Part shown: in pieces, positions 1 through 8,519 of the stretch
Layout: every line of letters begins with the position of its first letter
Numbering within the stretch: position 1 is the first letter of the stretch
Source of the DNA: Duganella sp. Root1480D1
Lineage (GTDB): Bacteria; Pseudomonadota; Gammaproteobacteria; Burkholderiales; Burkholderiaceae_D
Reading direction: 5' to 3'
Length of the DNA: 64,000 bases
Assembly: GCF_001427305.1 (NCBI RefSeq)
Contig: NZ_LMFZ01000010.1
Span: forward strand, 42,874 to 106,873
The notes under the pieces: model-generated
Database searches by the model: none
What the model was told of the DNA's origin: nothing
The model's input: only the letters and a program-made list of their open reading frames with translations
Made by a program: the position numbers and the translations under genes

Positions 1-900
1 GATCGCGCCAGAAGAACCCACCAGCGAACCGGCAATGATCAGCATCGAGTTATTGAGCGAGAAGCCAATGCCCGCCGCCGCCCAGCCGGAGTAGGAGTTC
101 AGCATCGACACCACTACCGGCATGTCGGCGCCGCCGATCGGGATGATGATCAGCACGCCCAGCACGAAGGCAATCGCCGTCATGACCAGGAATGGGGTCC
201 AGGCCGGCTCGCTGCCGCCGCTGAACACGAACACCAGGCCCAGGCCGACCATCACCAGCGCCAGCACCAGGTTCAGCATGTGCTGGCCGCTGAACACCAC
301 CGGTGCCCCCTGGAACAGGCGGAACTTGTACTTGCCCGCCAGCTTGCCGAAAGCGATTACCGACCCGCTGAAGGTGATCGCGCCGACGAAGGTACCGATG
401 AACAGCTCGATGCGGTTACCGACCGGCAGTGCCTGGCCGCGCGCGGCGATGCCGAAAGCGTGCGGCTCGGCCACCGCTGCGATGGCGATGCAGACTGCCG
501 CCATCCCGATCAGCGAGTGCATGGCAGCCACCAGCTCCGGCATCTTGGTCATCTCGACGCGCTTGGCCAGGAAGGCGCCGATGCCGCCGCCAACCAGCAC
601 CCCCAGCACCACCAGGCCGAGACCCAGGTTGCCGGAACCGGAACGCGCATGCACGTCCATGCCAAAGGCGCGTGCGGCAGCGGCCAGCGCTTCCGTACCT
701 TCCGATGCCGCTGCAATATCGGCCTTGATGCGCAGGATCAGCGCGATGGTGGTCACGGCTGCAATCGCCATGCCGGCCATGCCGAAGGCATTGCCCTTGC
801 GTGCCGATGCCGGCGACGACAAACCTTTCAGCGCCTGGATGAAGCAGACAGACGCGATCAGGTACATCATCGTGACAAGGTTCATGGTGATGAAGCTCAT
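1..900 (-). CDS. pntB: NAD(P) transhydrogenase subunit beta, C-terminus outside window
   Basis: Membrane subunit of the proton-translocating nicotinamide nucleotide transhydrogenase, which uses the proton motive force to reduce NADP+ with NADH. Three hundred codons are visible from the ATG at 900, and the frame is open to the window edge; the family is about 460 residues, so the NADP-binding C-terminal domain lies outside. The visible part is strongly hydrophobic with many transmembrane helices. It contains the family stretches [14 protein letters not shown] and [18 protein letters not shown]. The ATG overlaps the stop of pntAB as ATGA, indicating translational coupling in the order pntAA-pntAB-pntB. 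Confidence 0.96.
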   Translation of the reverse strand, partial: MSFITMNLVTMMYLIASVCFIQALKGLSSPASARKGNAFGMAGMAIAAVTTIALILRIKADIAAASEGTEALAAAARAFGMDVHARSGSGNLGLGLVVLGVLVGGGIGAFLAKRVEMTKMPELVAAMHSLIGMAAVCIAIAAVAEPHAFGIAARGQALPVGNRIELFIGTFVGAITFSGSVIAFGKLAGKYKFRLFQGAPVVFSGQHMLNLVLALVMVGLGLVFVFSGGSEPAWTPFLVMTAIAFVLGVLIIIPIGGADMPVVVSMLNSYSGWAAAGIGFSLNNSMLIIAGSLVGSSGAI

Positions 901-1241
901 GCCTTGACCTCCTTCTCCGCCGAGGCGGCAGCACCAGCCGCAGGCGCTGCCTTCTTCTCCTTCTTCTTGAACATCTCCAGCATGCGCTGGGTGACCAGGA
1001 AGCCACCGAACACATTGACCGCGGCCAGCGCTACTGCGATCGTGCCCATGACTTGTCCAACCAGGCCCTCGGTCAGCGCAGCCGCCAGCATGGCGCCCAC
1101 GATGATGATGGCCGATACAGCATTAGTTACCGCCATCAGCGGCGTATGCAGCGCCGGCGTGACGTTCCAGACCACGTGGTAGCCGACATACACGGCCAGC
1201 ACGAAGATGATCAGGTTGATGATGGTGTGACTGACTTCCAT
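897..1241 (-). CDS. pntAB: NAD(P) transhydrogenase subunit alpha, part 2 (membrane segment)
   Basis: A 114-residue membrane protein corresponding to the C-terminal transmembrane part of E. coli PntA. In this organism the alpha subunit is split into a soluble NAD-binding protein and this membrane protein, the arrangement known from Rhodospirillum rubrum. Three to four hydrophobic helices are evident (about residues 7-25, 35-56 and 62-85), including the segment [19 protein letters not shown] typical of the family. The tail from about residue 90 is Lys/Ala/Glu-rich and probably cytosolic. It starts 9 bp downstream of the pntAA stop and overlaps pntB by 4 bp. Confidence 0.95.
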   Translation of the reverse strand: MEVSHTIINLIIFVLAVYVGYHVVWNVTPALHTPLMAVTNAVSAIIIVGAMLAAALTEGLVGQVMGTIAVALAAVNVFGGFLVTQRMLEMFKKKEKKAAPAAGAAASAEKEVKA

Positions 1242-1250
1242 TGCCGTCTC

Positions 1251-2363
1251 CTATTTCCGCAACTGCTCGCCGCCGTGGCAGACCAGCGTTGCTTTGATGA
1301 TTTCATCCTCGCGGTCGATGACCAGCTTGTCCTCCTTGTCGAAGACCAGCTTGAGGAAGTCGAGCACATTGCGCGCGTACAGGGCGGAGGCATCCGCCGC
1401 CACGTGGCAAGCCAGGTTCGGCTCGCCGACGATATGCACACCATGCTTGATGACCGTTTTGCCCAGTTCGGACAGGGGGCAATTGCCGCCCTGCTCCACC
1501 GCCAGGTCGACGATGACGGAGCCGGGCTTCATGGCCTTCACGGTTTCTTCGGAGATCAGCACCGGCGCCGGGCGGCCCGGGATCAGTGCCGTGGTAATGA
1601 CGATGTCGGCCTGCTTGGCGCGTTCATGCACCAGTTCCGCCTGGCGTTTCATCCATTCAGGCGGCATCGGGCGCGCATAGCCGCCGGCGCCTTGCGCGAT
1701 CTCGCGCTCTTCGTCGGTCAGGTAAGGCACGTCGATGAATTTTGCGCCGAGCGACTCCACCTGTTCTTTCACTGGCGGACGCACGTCGGACGCTTCGATC
1801 ACGGCGCCCAGGCGCTTGGCCGTTGCAATGGCTTGCAGGCCGGCCACGCCGACGCCCATGATCAGCACACGGGCAGCTTTCACGGTACCCGCTGCGGTCA
1901 TCAGCATGGGCATGAAACGCTGGTAGGTATTCGCGCCAACCATCACGGCCTTGTAGCCCGCGATATTGGCCTGGGAGGACAGCACGTCCATCGACTGCGC
2001 GCGCGTGATACGCGGCACAGCTTCCAATGCAAACGCGGACAGGCCGGAAGCCGCCATGGCCGCAATGTTTTCCCCATCAAAAGGATTCAGCATGCCGACC
2101 AGCACCGCGCCCGATTGCATCAGGCCGCGCTCCTCGGCATTCGGGGCGCGTACCTTCAGTACCATTTCCGCGCCCAGTGCCTCTGCAGCGGTGCCAATGG
2201 TGGCGCCGGCAGCGGCATATGCTTCGTCCGTCACCGAAGCAGAAATGCCGGCTCCCGCCTGCACGACCACCTGGTGTTTGACTGCTAGTTTCTTGACCGT
2301 TTCGGGCGTTGCCGCCACCCTGGTCTCCCCCGGCCTTGACTCGGCCGGTACGCCAATCTTCAT
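1251..2363 (-). CDS. pntAA: NAD(P) transhydrogenase subunit alpha, part 1 (NAD-binding)
   Basis: Soluble NAD(H)-binding subunit (370 residues) of the transhydrogenase. The start chosen is ATG 2363 (MKIGVPAESRPGETRV), because GGAGG lies 7 bases upstream and the protein then begins exactly as family members do; an in-frame upstream extension has no support. Recognisable parts are the N-terminal alanine dehydrogenase/PntA domain (GETRVAATPETV) and the nucleotide-binding motif GVGVAGLQAIATAKRLGA near residue 170. The RQA-type loop region follows. It is the first gene of the three-gene operon; the 165-bp gap to the divergent Nudix gene should hold its promoter. Confidence 0.96.
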   Translation of the reverse strand: MKIGVPAESRPGETRVAATPETVKKLAVKHQVVVQAGAGISASVTDEAYAAAGATIGTAAEALGAEMVLKVRAPNAEERGLMQSGAVLVGMLNPFDGENIAAMAASGLSAFALEAVPRITRAQSMDVLSSQANIAGYKAVMVGANTYQRFMPMLMTAAGTVKAARVLIMGVGVAGLQAIATAKRLGAVIEASDVRPPVKEQVESLGAKFIDVPYLTDEEREIAQGAGGYARPMPPEWMKRQAELVHERAKQADIVITTALIPGRPAPVLISEETVKAMKPGSVIVDLAVEQGGNCPLSELGKTVIKHGVHIVGEPNLACHVAADASALYARNVLDFLKLVFDKEDKLVIDREDEIIKATLVCHGGEQLRK

Positions 2364-2528
2364 ATTGCCTCCAAATAGTGGGAAAAACTGACTAAAATCT
2401 AACATGAAATGTTCTACGGCCAACATTACCTATGCCGAATTGTTGCAATGCACAAGCATTTCACGTCGTGGTAACAACGAAGAGGCAAGATCAGGCTACA
2501 ATGTCGGGTCTTCTGAGGATGGACTAAC

Positions 2529-3011
2529 ATGCCGCGTACCTGGAAACCGAATGTCACAGTCGCCGCCGTCATCGAGCGCGACGGGAAGTTTCTTCTGATT
2601 GAAGAAGAAACCAGTGACGGCATTCGCCTGAACCAGCCGGCCGGCCACCTCGATCCGCTGGAATCGCTGGAACAGGCCGTAGTCCGCGAAACCCTGGAAG
2701 AAACCGCCTACGATTTCACCCCGACTGCCCTGGTGGGCATGTATATGTCGCGCTACCGTTCGGCGCGTACCGGACAGCTGGTGACCTTCCTGCGCTTTGC
2801 CTTTTGCGGCGAAGTTGGTGCCTACTATCCGGACCGGCCGCTGGATGATGGCATCCTGCGCACGCACTGGATGACGCGCGATGAAATCGCCGCCTGCCGC
2901 GAACGCCACCGCAGCCCCCTGCTGCTCACTTGCGTGGACGAATATTTGGCAGGCAAGCGTGCCCCGCTGGAAATCCTGCACACCCACGTGTCGGTATTCG
3001 AGGAAGTCTGA
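2529..3011 (+). CDS. nudJ: Nudix hydrolase, NudJ-like
   Basis: A 160-residue Nudix pyrophosphohydrolase. The Nudix box GX5EX7REUXEEXGU is seen at about residues 38-60 (GHLDPLESLEQAVVRETLEE, then T-A where the consensus has G-U). NudJ of E. coli hydrolyses thiamin pyrimidine pyrophosphate and other nucleotides and, as here, lies immediately upstream of mnmA, which supports the assignment. A GAGG precedes the ATG by 8 bases. It is probably cotranscribed with mnmA (31-bp gap). The substrate cannot be fixed from sequence alone. Confidence 0.88.
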   Translation: MPRTWKPNVTVAAVIERDGKFLLIEEETSDGIRLNQPAGHLDPLESLEQAVVRETLEETAYDFTPTALVGMYMSRYRSARTGQLVTFLRFAFCGEVGAYYPDRPLDDGILRTHWMTRDEIAACRERHRSPLLLTCVDEYLAGKRAPLEILHTHVSVFEEV

Positions 3012-3042
3012 GGACTTCCTCTAAGTTTGGACGATTTACAAC

Positions 3043-4152
3043 ATGAGCAAGAAAAAAGTGGTCATCGGCATGTCCGGTGGCGTTGATTCCTCCGTTTCCG
3101 CCTGGCTGCTGAAAGAGCAAGGCTATGAAGTTGTCGGCCTGTTCATGAAGAACTGGGAAGACGATGACGATTCCGAATACTGCTCCACCCGCCAGGACTG
3201 GATCGACGCGGCCAGCGTGGCCGACGTGGTGGGCGTGGATATCGAGGCCGTCAATTTCGCCGCCGAATACAAGGACCGCGTGTTCGCGGAGTTCCTGCGC
3301 GAATACCAGGCTGGCCGCACCCCGAATCCTGACGTTTTGTGCAATGCGGAGATCAAGTTCAAGGCTTTCCTCGACCATGCAATGCATCTGGGTGCGGACC
3401 TGATCGCCACCGGCCACTATGCGCGCGTGCGCCACAACACCGCGACCGGCCGCCACGAACTGCTGAAAGCCGTCGACCACACCAAGGACCAGAGCTACTT
3501 CCTGCACCGCCTGAACCAGGCACAGTTGTCGAAGACCCTGTTCCCGCTGGGCGAAATCCCCAAGACCGAGGTGCGCAAGATCGCGGAAAAACTGCAACTG
3601 CCGAATGCGGCCAAGAAGGATTCCACCGGTATCTGTTTCATCGGCGAGCGCCCTTTCCGCGAATTCCTGAACCGCTACCTGTCCTACAAGGCCGGCCCGA
3701 TCAAGACGCCGGACGGCAAAGTGGTGGGCGAGCACGTGGGCCTGTCCTTCTACACCCTGGGCCAGCGCAAGGGCATCGGCATCGGCGGCGTGAAGACTTA
3801 CCAGAACGCCGACGGTTCTTCCGACGCCTGGTACGTGGCGCGCAAGGACGTTGAAAACAATACGCTGTGGGTGGTGCAGGGCCACGACCATCCGTGGCTG
3901 CTGTCGGAAGCACTGCATGCCGGCCAGGCGAGCTGGGTGGCCGGCGTGGCGCCGGAAGCAGGCCGCATCAGCGCCAAGACCCGCTACCGCCAGGCCGACG
4001 TGCCATGCGACGTTGCCGCCAATGGCAACAACGAGTTCGCGCTGAAATTCATGGATGCCCAGTGGGCAGTCACCCCAGGCCAGTCGGCCGTGCTGTATGA
4101 CGGCGATGTTTGCCTGGGCGGCGGCATCATCGACGGTTCAAACTTCGTCTGA
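3043..4152 (+). CDS. mnmA: tRNA-specific 2-thiouridylase MnmA
   Basis: Transfers sulfur to uridine-34 of Lys, Glu and Gln tRNAs to give s2U. The 369-residue protein has the PP-loop ATP-binding motif [12 protein letters not shown] at residues 9-20. The two catalytic cysteines are C100 ([12 protein letters not shown]) and C198 ([13 protein letters not shown]). Length matches the family. Its 3' end overlaps the stop of the convergent response regulator gene by 15 bp. Confidence 0.97.
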   Translation: MSKKKVVIGMSGGVDSSVSAWLLKEQGYEVVGLFMKNWEDDDDSEYCSTRQDWIDAASVADVVGVDIEAVNFAAEYKDRVFAEFLREYQAGRTPNPDVLCNAEIKFKAFLDHAMHLGADLIATGHYARVRHNTATGRHELLKAVDHTKDQSYFLHRLNQAQLSKTLFPLGEIPKTEVRKIAEKLQLPNAAKKDSTGICFIGERPFREFLNRYLSYKAGPIKTPDGKVVGEHVGLSFYTLGQRKGIGIGGVKTYQNADGSSDAWYVARKDVENNTLWVVQGHDHPWLLSEALHAGQASWVAGVAPEAGRISAKTRYRQADVPCDVAANGNNEFALKFMDAQWAVTPGQSAVLYDGDVCLGGGIIDGSNFV

Positions 4153-4569
4153 TCCCTCGGTCGGGCTGGCGCCCTGCGCGTCGGCCTGCGCCTTCTGCTG
4201 CCGCTTCACCGTCGCAATGATGGTGTTGCGGATGGTCTTCAATACCGTACCGCCATTGAACGGCTTCACGATGTAGCCGTTGATGCCCATCGCATGGGCT
4301 TTCTGGATCGTGGTCTGGTCGAACTCCGACGACACCATGAAGATCATGGCTTTCGGCCAATCCTTGCGCATGGCCAGCATCGACGGCTCGTCGGCCTCGA
4401 TGCAGTCACGCGAGACGCAGATGATCTGGGGCTGGTGCTTGATCAGCAGCACATTGCCCGCCACGCAGGTATGCGCCTGGCCGACCACGTCGTAGCCGCC
4501 GTCGATCAGCACTGTGTTGAGCAGGCCGCGTGCAATGGCACTGCTGTCGATGAGAACTGCTTTTAACAT
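4138..4569 (-). CDS. single-domain response regulator (CheY-like)
   Basis: A 143-residue receiver domain with no output domain. The acidic pair is reduced to D8 (VLIDSS), the phospho-acceptor is D55 ([10 protein letters not shown]), and the conserved S80 and K102 (IVKPF) complete the switch set. A Lys/Gln/Ala-rich tail follows the receiver from about residue 118. It starts 8 bp after the xni stop with no clear ribosome binding site, so translation may be coupled to xni. No kinase gene is nearby, so its partner is unknown. The start was set at ATG 4569 because the receiver fold begins there; a longer in-frame extension upstream is a shadow of xni. Confidence 0.88.
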   Translation of the reverse strand: MLKAVLIDSSAIARGLLNTVLIDGGYDVVGQAHTCVAGNVLLIKHQPQIICVSRDCIEADEPSMLAMRKDWPKAMIFMVSSEFDQTTIQKAHAMGINGYIVKPFNGGTVLKTIRNTIIATVKRQQKAQADAQGASPTEGSDEV

Positions 4570-4577
4570 CAGGTGGT

Positions 4578-5357
4578 TTAACGGTGGTCCCAGGCCAGCA
4601 TGTTCCAGCTCACGCCGATCCGGACGTCCGTCTTTAGTTGTACCAATTGACGAGAAAGATACAACATCTCGCGCTCTTTTCGTAGGCTTTCGCCGACTTT
4701 GTCCTTCAGGATGCCTGCGCCGGCCATGATTGCGTCCAGAGTGCCGTAAGTTCGCAACAGTTTGGCGGCGGTCTTCACGCCCACGTTGGAGACGCCGGGG
4801 ATCGAGTCGGTCTCGTCGCCCATCAGTGCCAGCAGGTCCGGCAGCATGCCGGGCGTGACACCCCACTTCTGCTCGACCCAGTCGCGGTCGTGCCATTCCG
4901 ACTTGAAATGGTCCCAGATGCGGGCGCCTTCGGCGATCAGGCAATGCAGGTCTTTGTCGGTGGTGGCCACCACCGCCTCGCCGCGGTTTTCATTGAGCCA
5001 ACGCGTCACCACGGTACCGATCACGTCGTCGGCTTCCACTTCCGGGATGGCGATCGGGCACATGCCGATCCTGGTGAGCTGCATATAGAATTCGGGCAGC
5101 GCTTCACGCAGCACTTCCGGCATCGGTTGCCGGCCTTCGCGGTAACCCTTGTACAGGGTGTGGCGCCAGGTGGTGCCGCCGTAATCGAATGCGGGCAGGA
5201 TATGGGTGGGTTCGTGGCCATTGACCAGGCGCTGGAAGGCGTTGAACGCATGGCGCATGGCGATCTCGGCTTTGAGGTCGGAGTCCGGCTCCGGACTGGC
5301 CTCATACACACGCCGCACGATATTCAATCCATCAATGGCCAACAATCTTCCCGTCAT
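4578..5357 (-). CDS. xni: 5'-3' exonuclease / flap endonuclease Xni (ExoIX-like)
   Basis: A 259-residue protein of the FEN/PIN 5' nuclease family, similar in size to E. coli Xni (YgdG). Visible are the N-terminal metal-site segment LLAIDGLNIVRRVYE, the acidic cluster EVEADDVIGTVV, the TTDKDLHCLI motif, and the helix-hairpin-helix segment GDETDSIPGVSNVGVKTAAKLL. The family trims 5' flaps and processes replication intermediates. It is the first gene of a two-gene unit with the response regulator; whether that pairing has functional meaning is unknown. Confidence 0.9.
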   Translation of the reverse strand: MTGRLLAIDGLNIVRRVYEASPEPDSDLKAEIAMRHAFNAFQRLVNGHEPTHILPAFDYGGTTWRHTLYKGYREGRQPMPEVLREALPEFYMQLTRIGMCPIAIPEVEADDVIGTVVTRWLNENRGEAVVATTDKDLHCLIAEGARIWDHFKSEWHDRDWVEQKWGVTPGMLPDLLALMGDETDSIPGVSNVGVKTAAKLLRTYGTLDAIMAGAGILKDKVGESLRKEREMLYLSRQLVQLKTDVRIGVSWNMLAWDHR

Positions 5358-5410
5358 GCCGCCATTTTACCGCACAGCTACTTGCTCCCGGCCTTTGCCT
5401 CGGCGGCCAT

Positions 5411-5962
5411 TTATTCCACTTGCCTGAGGCGCGAGCGTACTTCCATCAGGGCGAAACCGAGAAGGTTCATTCCGGTCCATTCGGATGGGACCTCGGCATA
5501 CGGGGAATCGGCGGCAAAGCCGGTGCCCCAGACGAAATCGACCGGGCTCGCCTCGACCAGCACCTGATCTCCGGTGGCGAGCAGGAAGTCGCGCAACGGT
5601 GCGTTCTGCGAGAACTTTGCGTAATTGGCCTGGACGACGATCTCCCAGCGGTTCTCCGCCCAAACCTCTTCGTCGAAGCCCTGTACCTCGCGGCCGGCAG
5701 CTTTGGCCATAGCGGGATTGGGCGATTGCAGGACGCGCTCAAGCGCAACGGCATCGCCGAACAGGCGCGCCTTCCCTGCCATCATGAAGTGCTCGGCCGT
5801 CAGGTAGCGGATTTCATCGACGACAAAGGCCGCCTCGAACCATTGGCTGAAGCACGTCTTCGTGATTGCGCCGTTCCTGGAAGGCTGATGTCCCCAGAAC
5901 AGGACCATCCTGGGCTGTCCATAGTCCCGGACATAATCACACAGCTCGACGACATTTCTCAT
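5411..5962 (-). CDS. NADAR domain protein (YbiA-like)
   Basis: A 183-residue NADAR-family protein. Motifs seen are FSQWFEAAF (about residues 38-46), YLTAEHFMMAGKARLF (about 53-68) and VDFVWGTGFA near residue 143, matching the YbiA/NADAR fold. Established knowledge: the family includes N-glycosidases acting on riboflavin intermediates and, more recently, enzymes that remove ADP-ribose from guanine bases in nucleic acid. Its ATG overlaps the stop of the upstream PARG-like gene by 4 bp (ATGA), so the two are translated together and probably act on related ADP-ribosyl substrates. That functional link is inference. Confidence 0.88.
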   Translation of the reverse strand: MRNVVELCDYVRDYGQPRMVLFWGHQPSRNGAITKTCFSQWFEAAFVVDEIRYLTAEHFMMAGKARLFGDAVALERVLQSPNPAMAKAAGREVQGFDEEVWAENRWEIVVQANYAKFSQNAPLRDFLLATGDQVLVEASPVDFVWGTGFAADSPYAEVPSEWTGMNLLGFALMEVRSRLRQVE

Positions 5963-6807
5963 TTCGATTCTTCTCCAGTGAACTGCGCTTCAAACGCGGC
6001 AACTGCCGCGCCCTTCCGATCCAGCACGGCAAAGACCACGTGCTCGAATGCGTTGTGGTACTTGGGACTGTGCAGCAGATGCTCGGCGAACCAGCGCGCC
6101 ATGTCCGATGGCTGGTTGCCGAACACGCCGCAGCCCCAGGCGCCAAGCACCAGCGCAGTATGGCCATGGTGGGCGGCCAGCGCCAGCAGCATTTCAATGC
6201 GGGCCAGCATGGCCGCCTCAAGCTCGCCAAGGCGCTGTGGCTCATTGCGTGCAACTGCACCGCGATTGACCGCCGGCGCGGTGACCATCGACGCCACATA
6301 CGGTTCGTCCAGCATACCGTAATCGTCATCGCGGAACACCGGCACCTTGGGCGAATAAATCATGTCATCCAGGTAGATGCACGACTTGTGTGCGCGGTTC
6401 GCTTCGTACATTTCGGACTTCTGCACGATGCACGGATAAAGCCCGGAGGATTTTGCAAGGTTCTCTTCCTGCGCCTCTGCGCCGCCGAGGAAACCGCCTC
6501 CCGGATTCCTGGCCGATGCGAAGTTCAGGCACAGTGGATCGGCATAGCCAAGCCCGATGAGGCGGCGCGCTGCCGCCAGCGTGGCTTCGTTGCGTACCTC
6601 GAATTTGGTCGCGAAGGACTGCCGGTCACCGCGGCCATTCACCAGTTGCTGCAGCGCCTCGCCCTTGTAATGTACGGTACCGGCCTTGGCCTGCGCCAGG
6701 GCGCTTGCGATATCGACATATTTGCCGCGTGAATTTTGGTAGCCGCCGGCCTCCATGAGGGACAGGGATTCCTGGGCGATTCGCGAGCGGACTTCTCGAT
6801 TGATCAT
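5959..6807 (-). CDS. PARG-like ADP-ribose glycohydrolase (TIGR02452/DUF2263 family)
   Basis: A 282-residue macrodomain protein of the microbial poly(ADP-ribose) glycohydrolase type. The catalytic signature GGG...QEE is present: GGG at residues 103-105 and QEE at 113-115 (NPGGGFLGGAEAQEENL). A second conserved block is the macrodomain strand-loop ALVLGAWGCGVFGN near residue 220. It starts at ATG 6807 with AAAGGAAC 7 bases upstream and is coupled to the NADAR gene. A promoter and a palindrome that could be an operator lie directly upstream. No ADP-ribosyltransferase (DarT or similar) gene was found within the window. Confidence 0.88.
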   Translation of the reverse strand: MINREVRSRIAQESLSLMEAGGYQNSRGKYVDIASALAQAKAGTVHYKGEALQQLVNGRGDRQSFATKFEVRNEATLAAARRLIGLGYADPLCLNFASARNPGGGFLGGAEAQEENLAKSSGLYPCIVQKSEMYEANRAHKSCIYLDDMIYSPKVPVFRDDDYGMLDEPYVASMVTAPAVNRGAVARNEPQRLGELEAAMLARIEMLLALAAHHGHTALVLGAWGCGVFGNQPSDMARWFAEHLLHSPKYHNAFEHVVFAVLDRKGAAVAAFEAQFTGEESK

Positions 6808-6852
6808 TGTGATGTTCCTTTCTTGTTATTGGTTTTTGGATCAGGCAGGAAC

Positions 6853-6887
6853 ATCATAACCCACTTAGTGTTCTTTCACAACTAAGT
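6853..6887 (-). promoter_or_regulatory. promoter with overlapping inverted-repeat operator for the PARG/NADAR pair
   Basis: Read on the minus strand, TTGTGA (6881-6876) and TATGAT (6858-6853) are separated by 17 bases, a good sigma-70 layout. The -35 element is covered by an inverted repeat ACTTAGT-N11-ACTAAGT (6863-6869 and 6881-6887). A further CTAAG-A-CTTAG palindrome sits at 6904-6914 across the stop codon of the neighbouring GST gene. This arrangement suggests repression by a dimeric regulator. NrtR-type repressors are one possibility, but I cannot confirm the motif. Confidence 0.6.
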
Positions 6888-6910
6888 TATATTCAAATTC
6901 ACACTAAGAC

Positions 6911-7582
6911 TTAGCGCAGCAGTTCGTAAGGGCCGCCGCGCTCCAGCGCGCGCTGGTAGGCCGGACGGGCATGGATGCGCTGCAGGAAAGCTTGCAGGCG
7001 CGGATGGCTGGCGCCAAGGCCGCCACGGGCCGCGGCGGCTTCGAGCGGGAAGCTCATCTGGATATCGGCAGCACTGAACTCGTTGCCGGCGAACCATTCA
7101 CGCTGGGCGAGTTCGGACTCCAGGTAGGCCAGGTGGCGATCGATGTTCGGCTGCACGAAACTCGACATCACCTTCTGCGCAATGGCGCGCTTGATCGGCT
7201 TGACGAAGAATGGCGCCGGCGACGATTCGACCTTGTCGAACACCAACTTCATCAGCAGCGGCGACATCAGCGATCCTTCCGCGTAATGCATGAAGTAGCG
7301 CCAGCGCAGCTTGTCGGGCGTGCCGGCCGGCGGCACCAGACGGTCGTTGCCGTGCTTCTCCACCAGATACTCGAGGATGGCGCCCGACTCGGCGACGATA
7401 TTGCCTTCATGCTCAATGACCGGCGACTTGCCGAGCGGGTGCACCTTGCTCAGTTCCGGCGGCGCCAGCATGGTTTTCGGGTCGCGCTGGTAGTGCTTGA
7501 TCTCATACGCCAGCCCCAGCTCTTCCAGCAACCACAGCACGCGCTGCGAACGAGAGTTATTGAGGTGGTGGACGATGATCAT
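6911..7582 (-). CDS. glutathione S-transferase
   Basis: A 223-residue GST with an N-terminal thioredoxin-like domain (MIIVHHLNNSRSQRVLWLLEELGL, then the conserved cis-Pro and ESGAILEYL glutathione-binding region) and a helical C-terminal domain (FSAADIQMSFPLEAA). ATG 7582 is chosen because GGAG lies 7 bases upstream; an ATG five codons earlier lacks a site. It is divergent from the globin gene across only 30 bp. The substrate is unknown. Confidence 0.9.
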   Translation of the reverse strand: MIIVHHLNNSRSQRVLWLLEELGLAYEIKHYQRDPKTMLAPPELSKVHPLGKSPVIEHEGNIVAESGAILEYLVEKHGNDRLVPPAGTPDKLRWRYFMHYAEGSLMSPLLMKLVFDKVESSPAPFFVKPIKRAIAQKVMSSFVQPNIDRHLAYLESELAQREWFAGNEFSAADIQMSFPLEAAAARGGLGASHPRLQAFLQRIHARPAYQRALERGGPYELLR

Positions 7583-7612
7583 GGGTGCGCTCCGCAAGGT
7601 TAAAATGGAGCC

Positions 7613-7984
7613 ATGACTTTACCACTGACCCAAGAATCCATTGCAACCCTGGTCTACGAGTTCTACGACGGCGTGCGCGCCGATCCGGAACTGGGACCGG
7701 TGTTCAATGCCGCCATCGGCGACTGGGAGCCGCACCTGGCGCGCATGGTGGAGTTCTGGAGCACCACCATGCTGGGCACCAAGAGCTTCCAGGGCAACGT
7801 CTACGGCAAGCATATGGCGCTGCCCGGCGTTCAGCCGCAGCACTTCCAGCGCTGGCTTGCGCTGTTCCAGTCGACCGTGGACCGCCTGTTCGAACCAGCC
7901 GTGGCGGAGGAATTCCGACTGGTGGCCAGCCGCATTGCGCAAAGCCTGCAATACGGCTTCTTCGGCCAGGTGCATTTCAGCTGA
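7613..7984 (+). CDS. group III truncated hemoglobin
   Basis: A 123-residue truncated globin of the Ctb type. The N-terminal segment VYEFYDGVRADPELGPVF and the proximal-His helix PQHFQRWLALF (H77) are characteristic. Group III globins bind oxygen and NO and are linked to protection against nitrosative stress or to oxygen handling at low tension; the role here is not known. The start has GGAG 3-4 bases upstream. The stop overlaps that of the convergent EAL gene by 8 bp. Confidence 0.92.
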   Translation: MTLPLTQESIATLVYEFYDGVRADPELGPVFNAAIGDWEPHLARMVEFWSTTMLGTKSFQGNVYGKHMALPGVQPQHFQRWLALFQSTVDRLFEPAVAEEFRLVASRIAQSLQYGFFGQVHFS

Positions 7985-8519
7985 AGGCATCGGCAGCGCT
8001 CATCACCGAATAGCTGGCTTGCCAGCGGCGCAGCGCGGCAGGCAGGACCTGCATCGGTTGTGGCGCCACGATGAAATCACCAGCAGCGTGCGCGCATCCC
8101 GCTTCGCACACATGCAGCCAGTCGAGCAGGTTGGACACTTCGCAGCAGCCGGCTGCTTCAGACTCCCTCAGCACCAGGCGCTGCGGCGCCACGCCGGCTT
8201 GCGCCAGCAGCCCATCGATCTCCGCTGCCAGCGATGGCGTCAACGGCAGCGGCACGGACAGTTCCAGCGCCAAGCTAAAGCCGTCGGCTTCCCACATGCG
8301 CAGCGCGGCCAGCGCATCGCACACCATGTGCAGCACAAAGACCTGCTGCAAGCCCTGTGCCGCCAGCGCATCGGCGAACGCTGGGAACGCCAGCACGCCA
8401 CGTTCCGGATGACGCCAGCGCACCGAGGCCTGGACACCAGACACGCTGCCGTCGCGCGCCGTCACATGCGGCTGGCACCAGAGTTCAAACTGGCCCAGCT
8501 CGAGCGCATTACCAATCAA
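7977..8519 (-). CDS. degenerate, truncated EAL-domain protein
   Basis: A 180-residue remnant or regulatory version of an EAL (cyclic-di-GMP phosphodiesterase) domain. The beginning FELWCQPHVTARDGSVSG and RWRHPERGVLAFPAF match the family, but the E-A-L signature reads Q-A-S, and the C-terminal half with the remaining metal ligands is absent. Catalysis is therefore very unlikely. It starts at TTG 8519, preceded at 7 bases by a strong GGAGGTG located inside the last codons of the receptor gene; the two genes overlap by 11 bp and are read in different frames. It may still bind a partner protein, or it may be decaying. Confidence 0.72.
   Translation of the reverse strand: MIGNALELGQFELWCQPHVTARDGSVSGVQASVRWRHPERGVLAFPAFADALAAQGLQQVFVLHMVCDALAALRMWEADGFSLALELSVPLPLTPSLAAEIDGLLAQAGVAPQRLVLRESEAAGCCEVSNLLDWLHVCEAGCAHAAGDFIVAPQPMQVLPAALRRWQASYSVMSAADAFS

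Noticed and set aside
1053..2288. 411-codon plus-strand frame opposite pntAA
   Set aside because: Antisense shadow; the minus strand encodes recognisable PntAA with a ribosome site.
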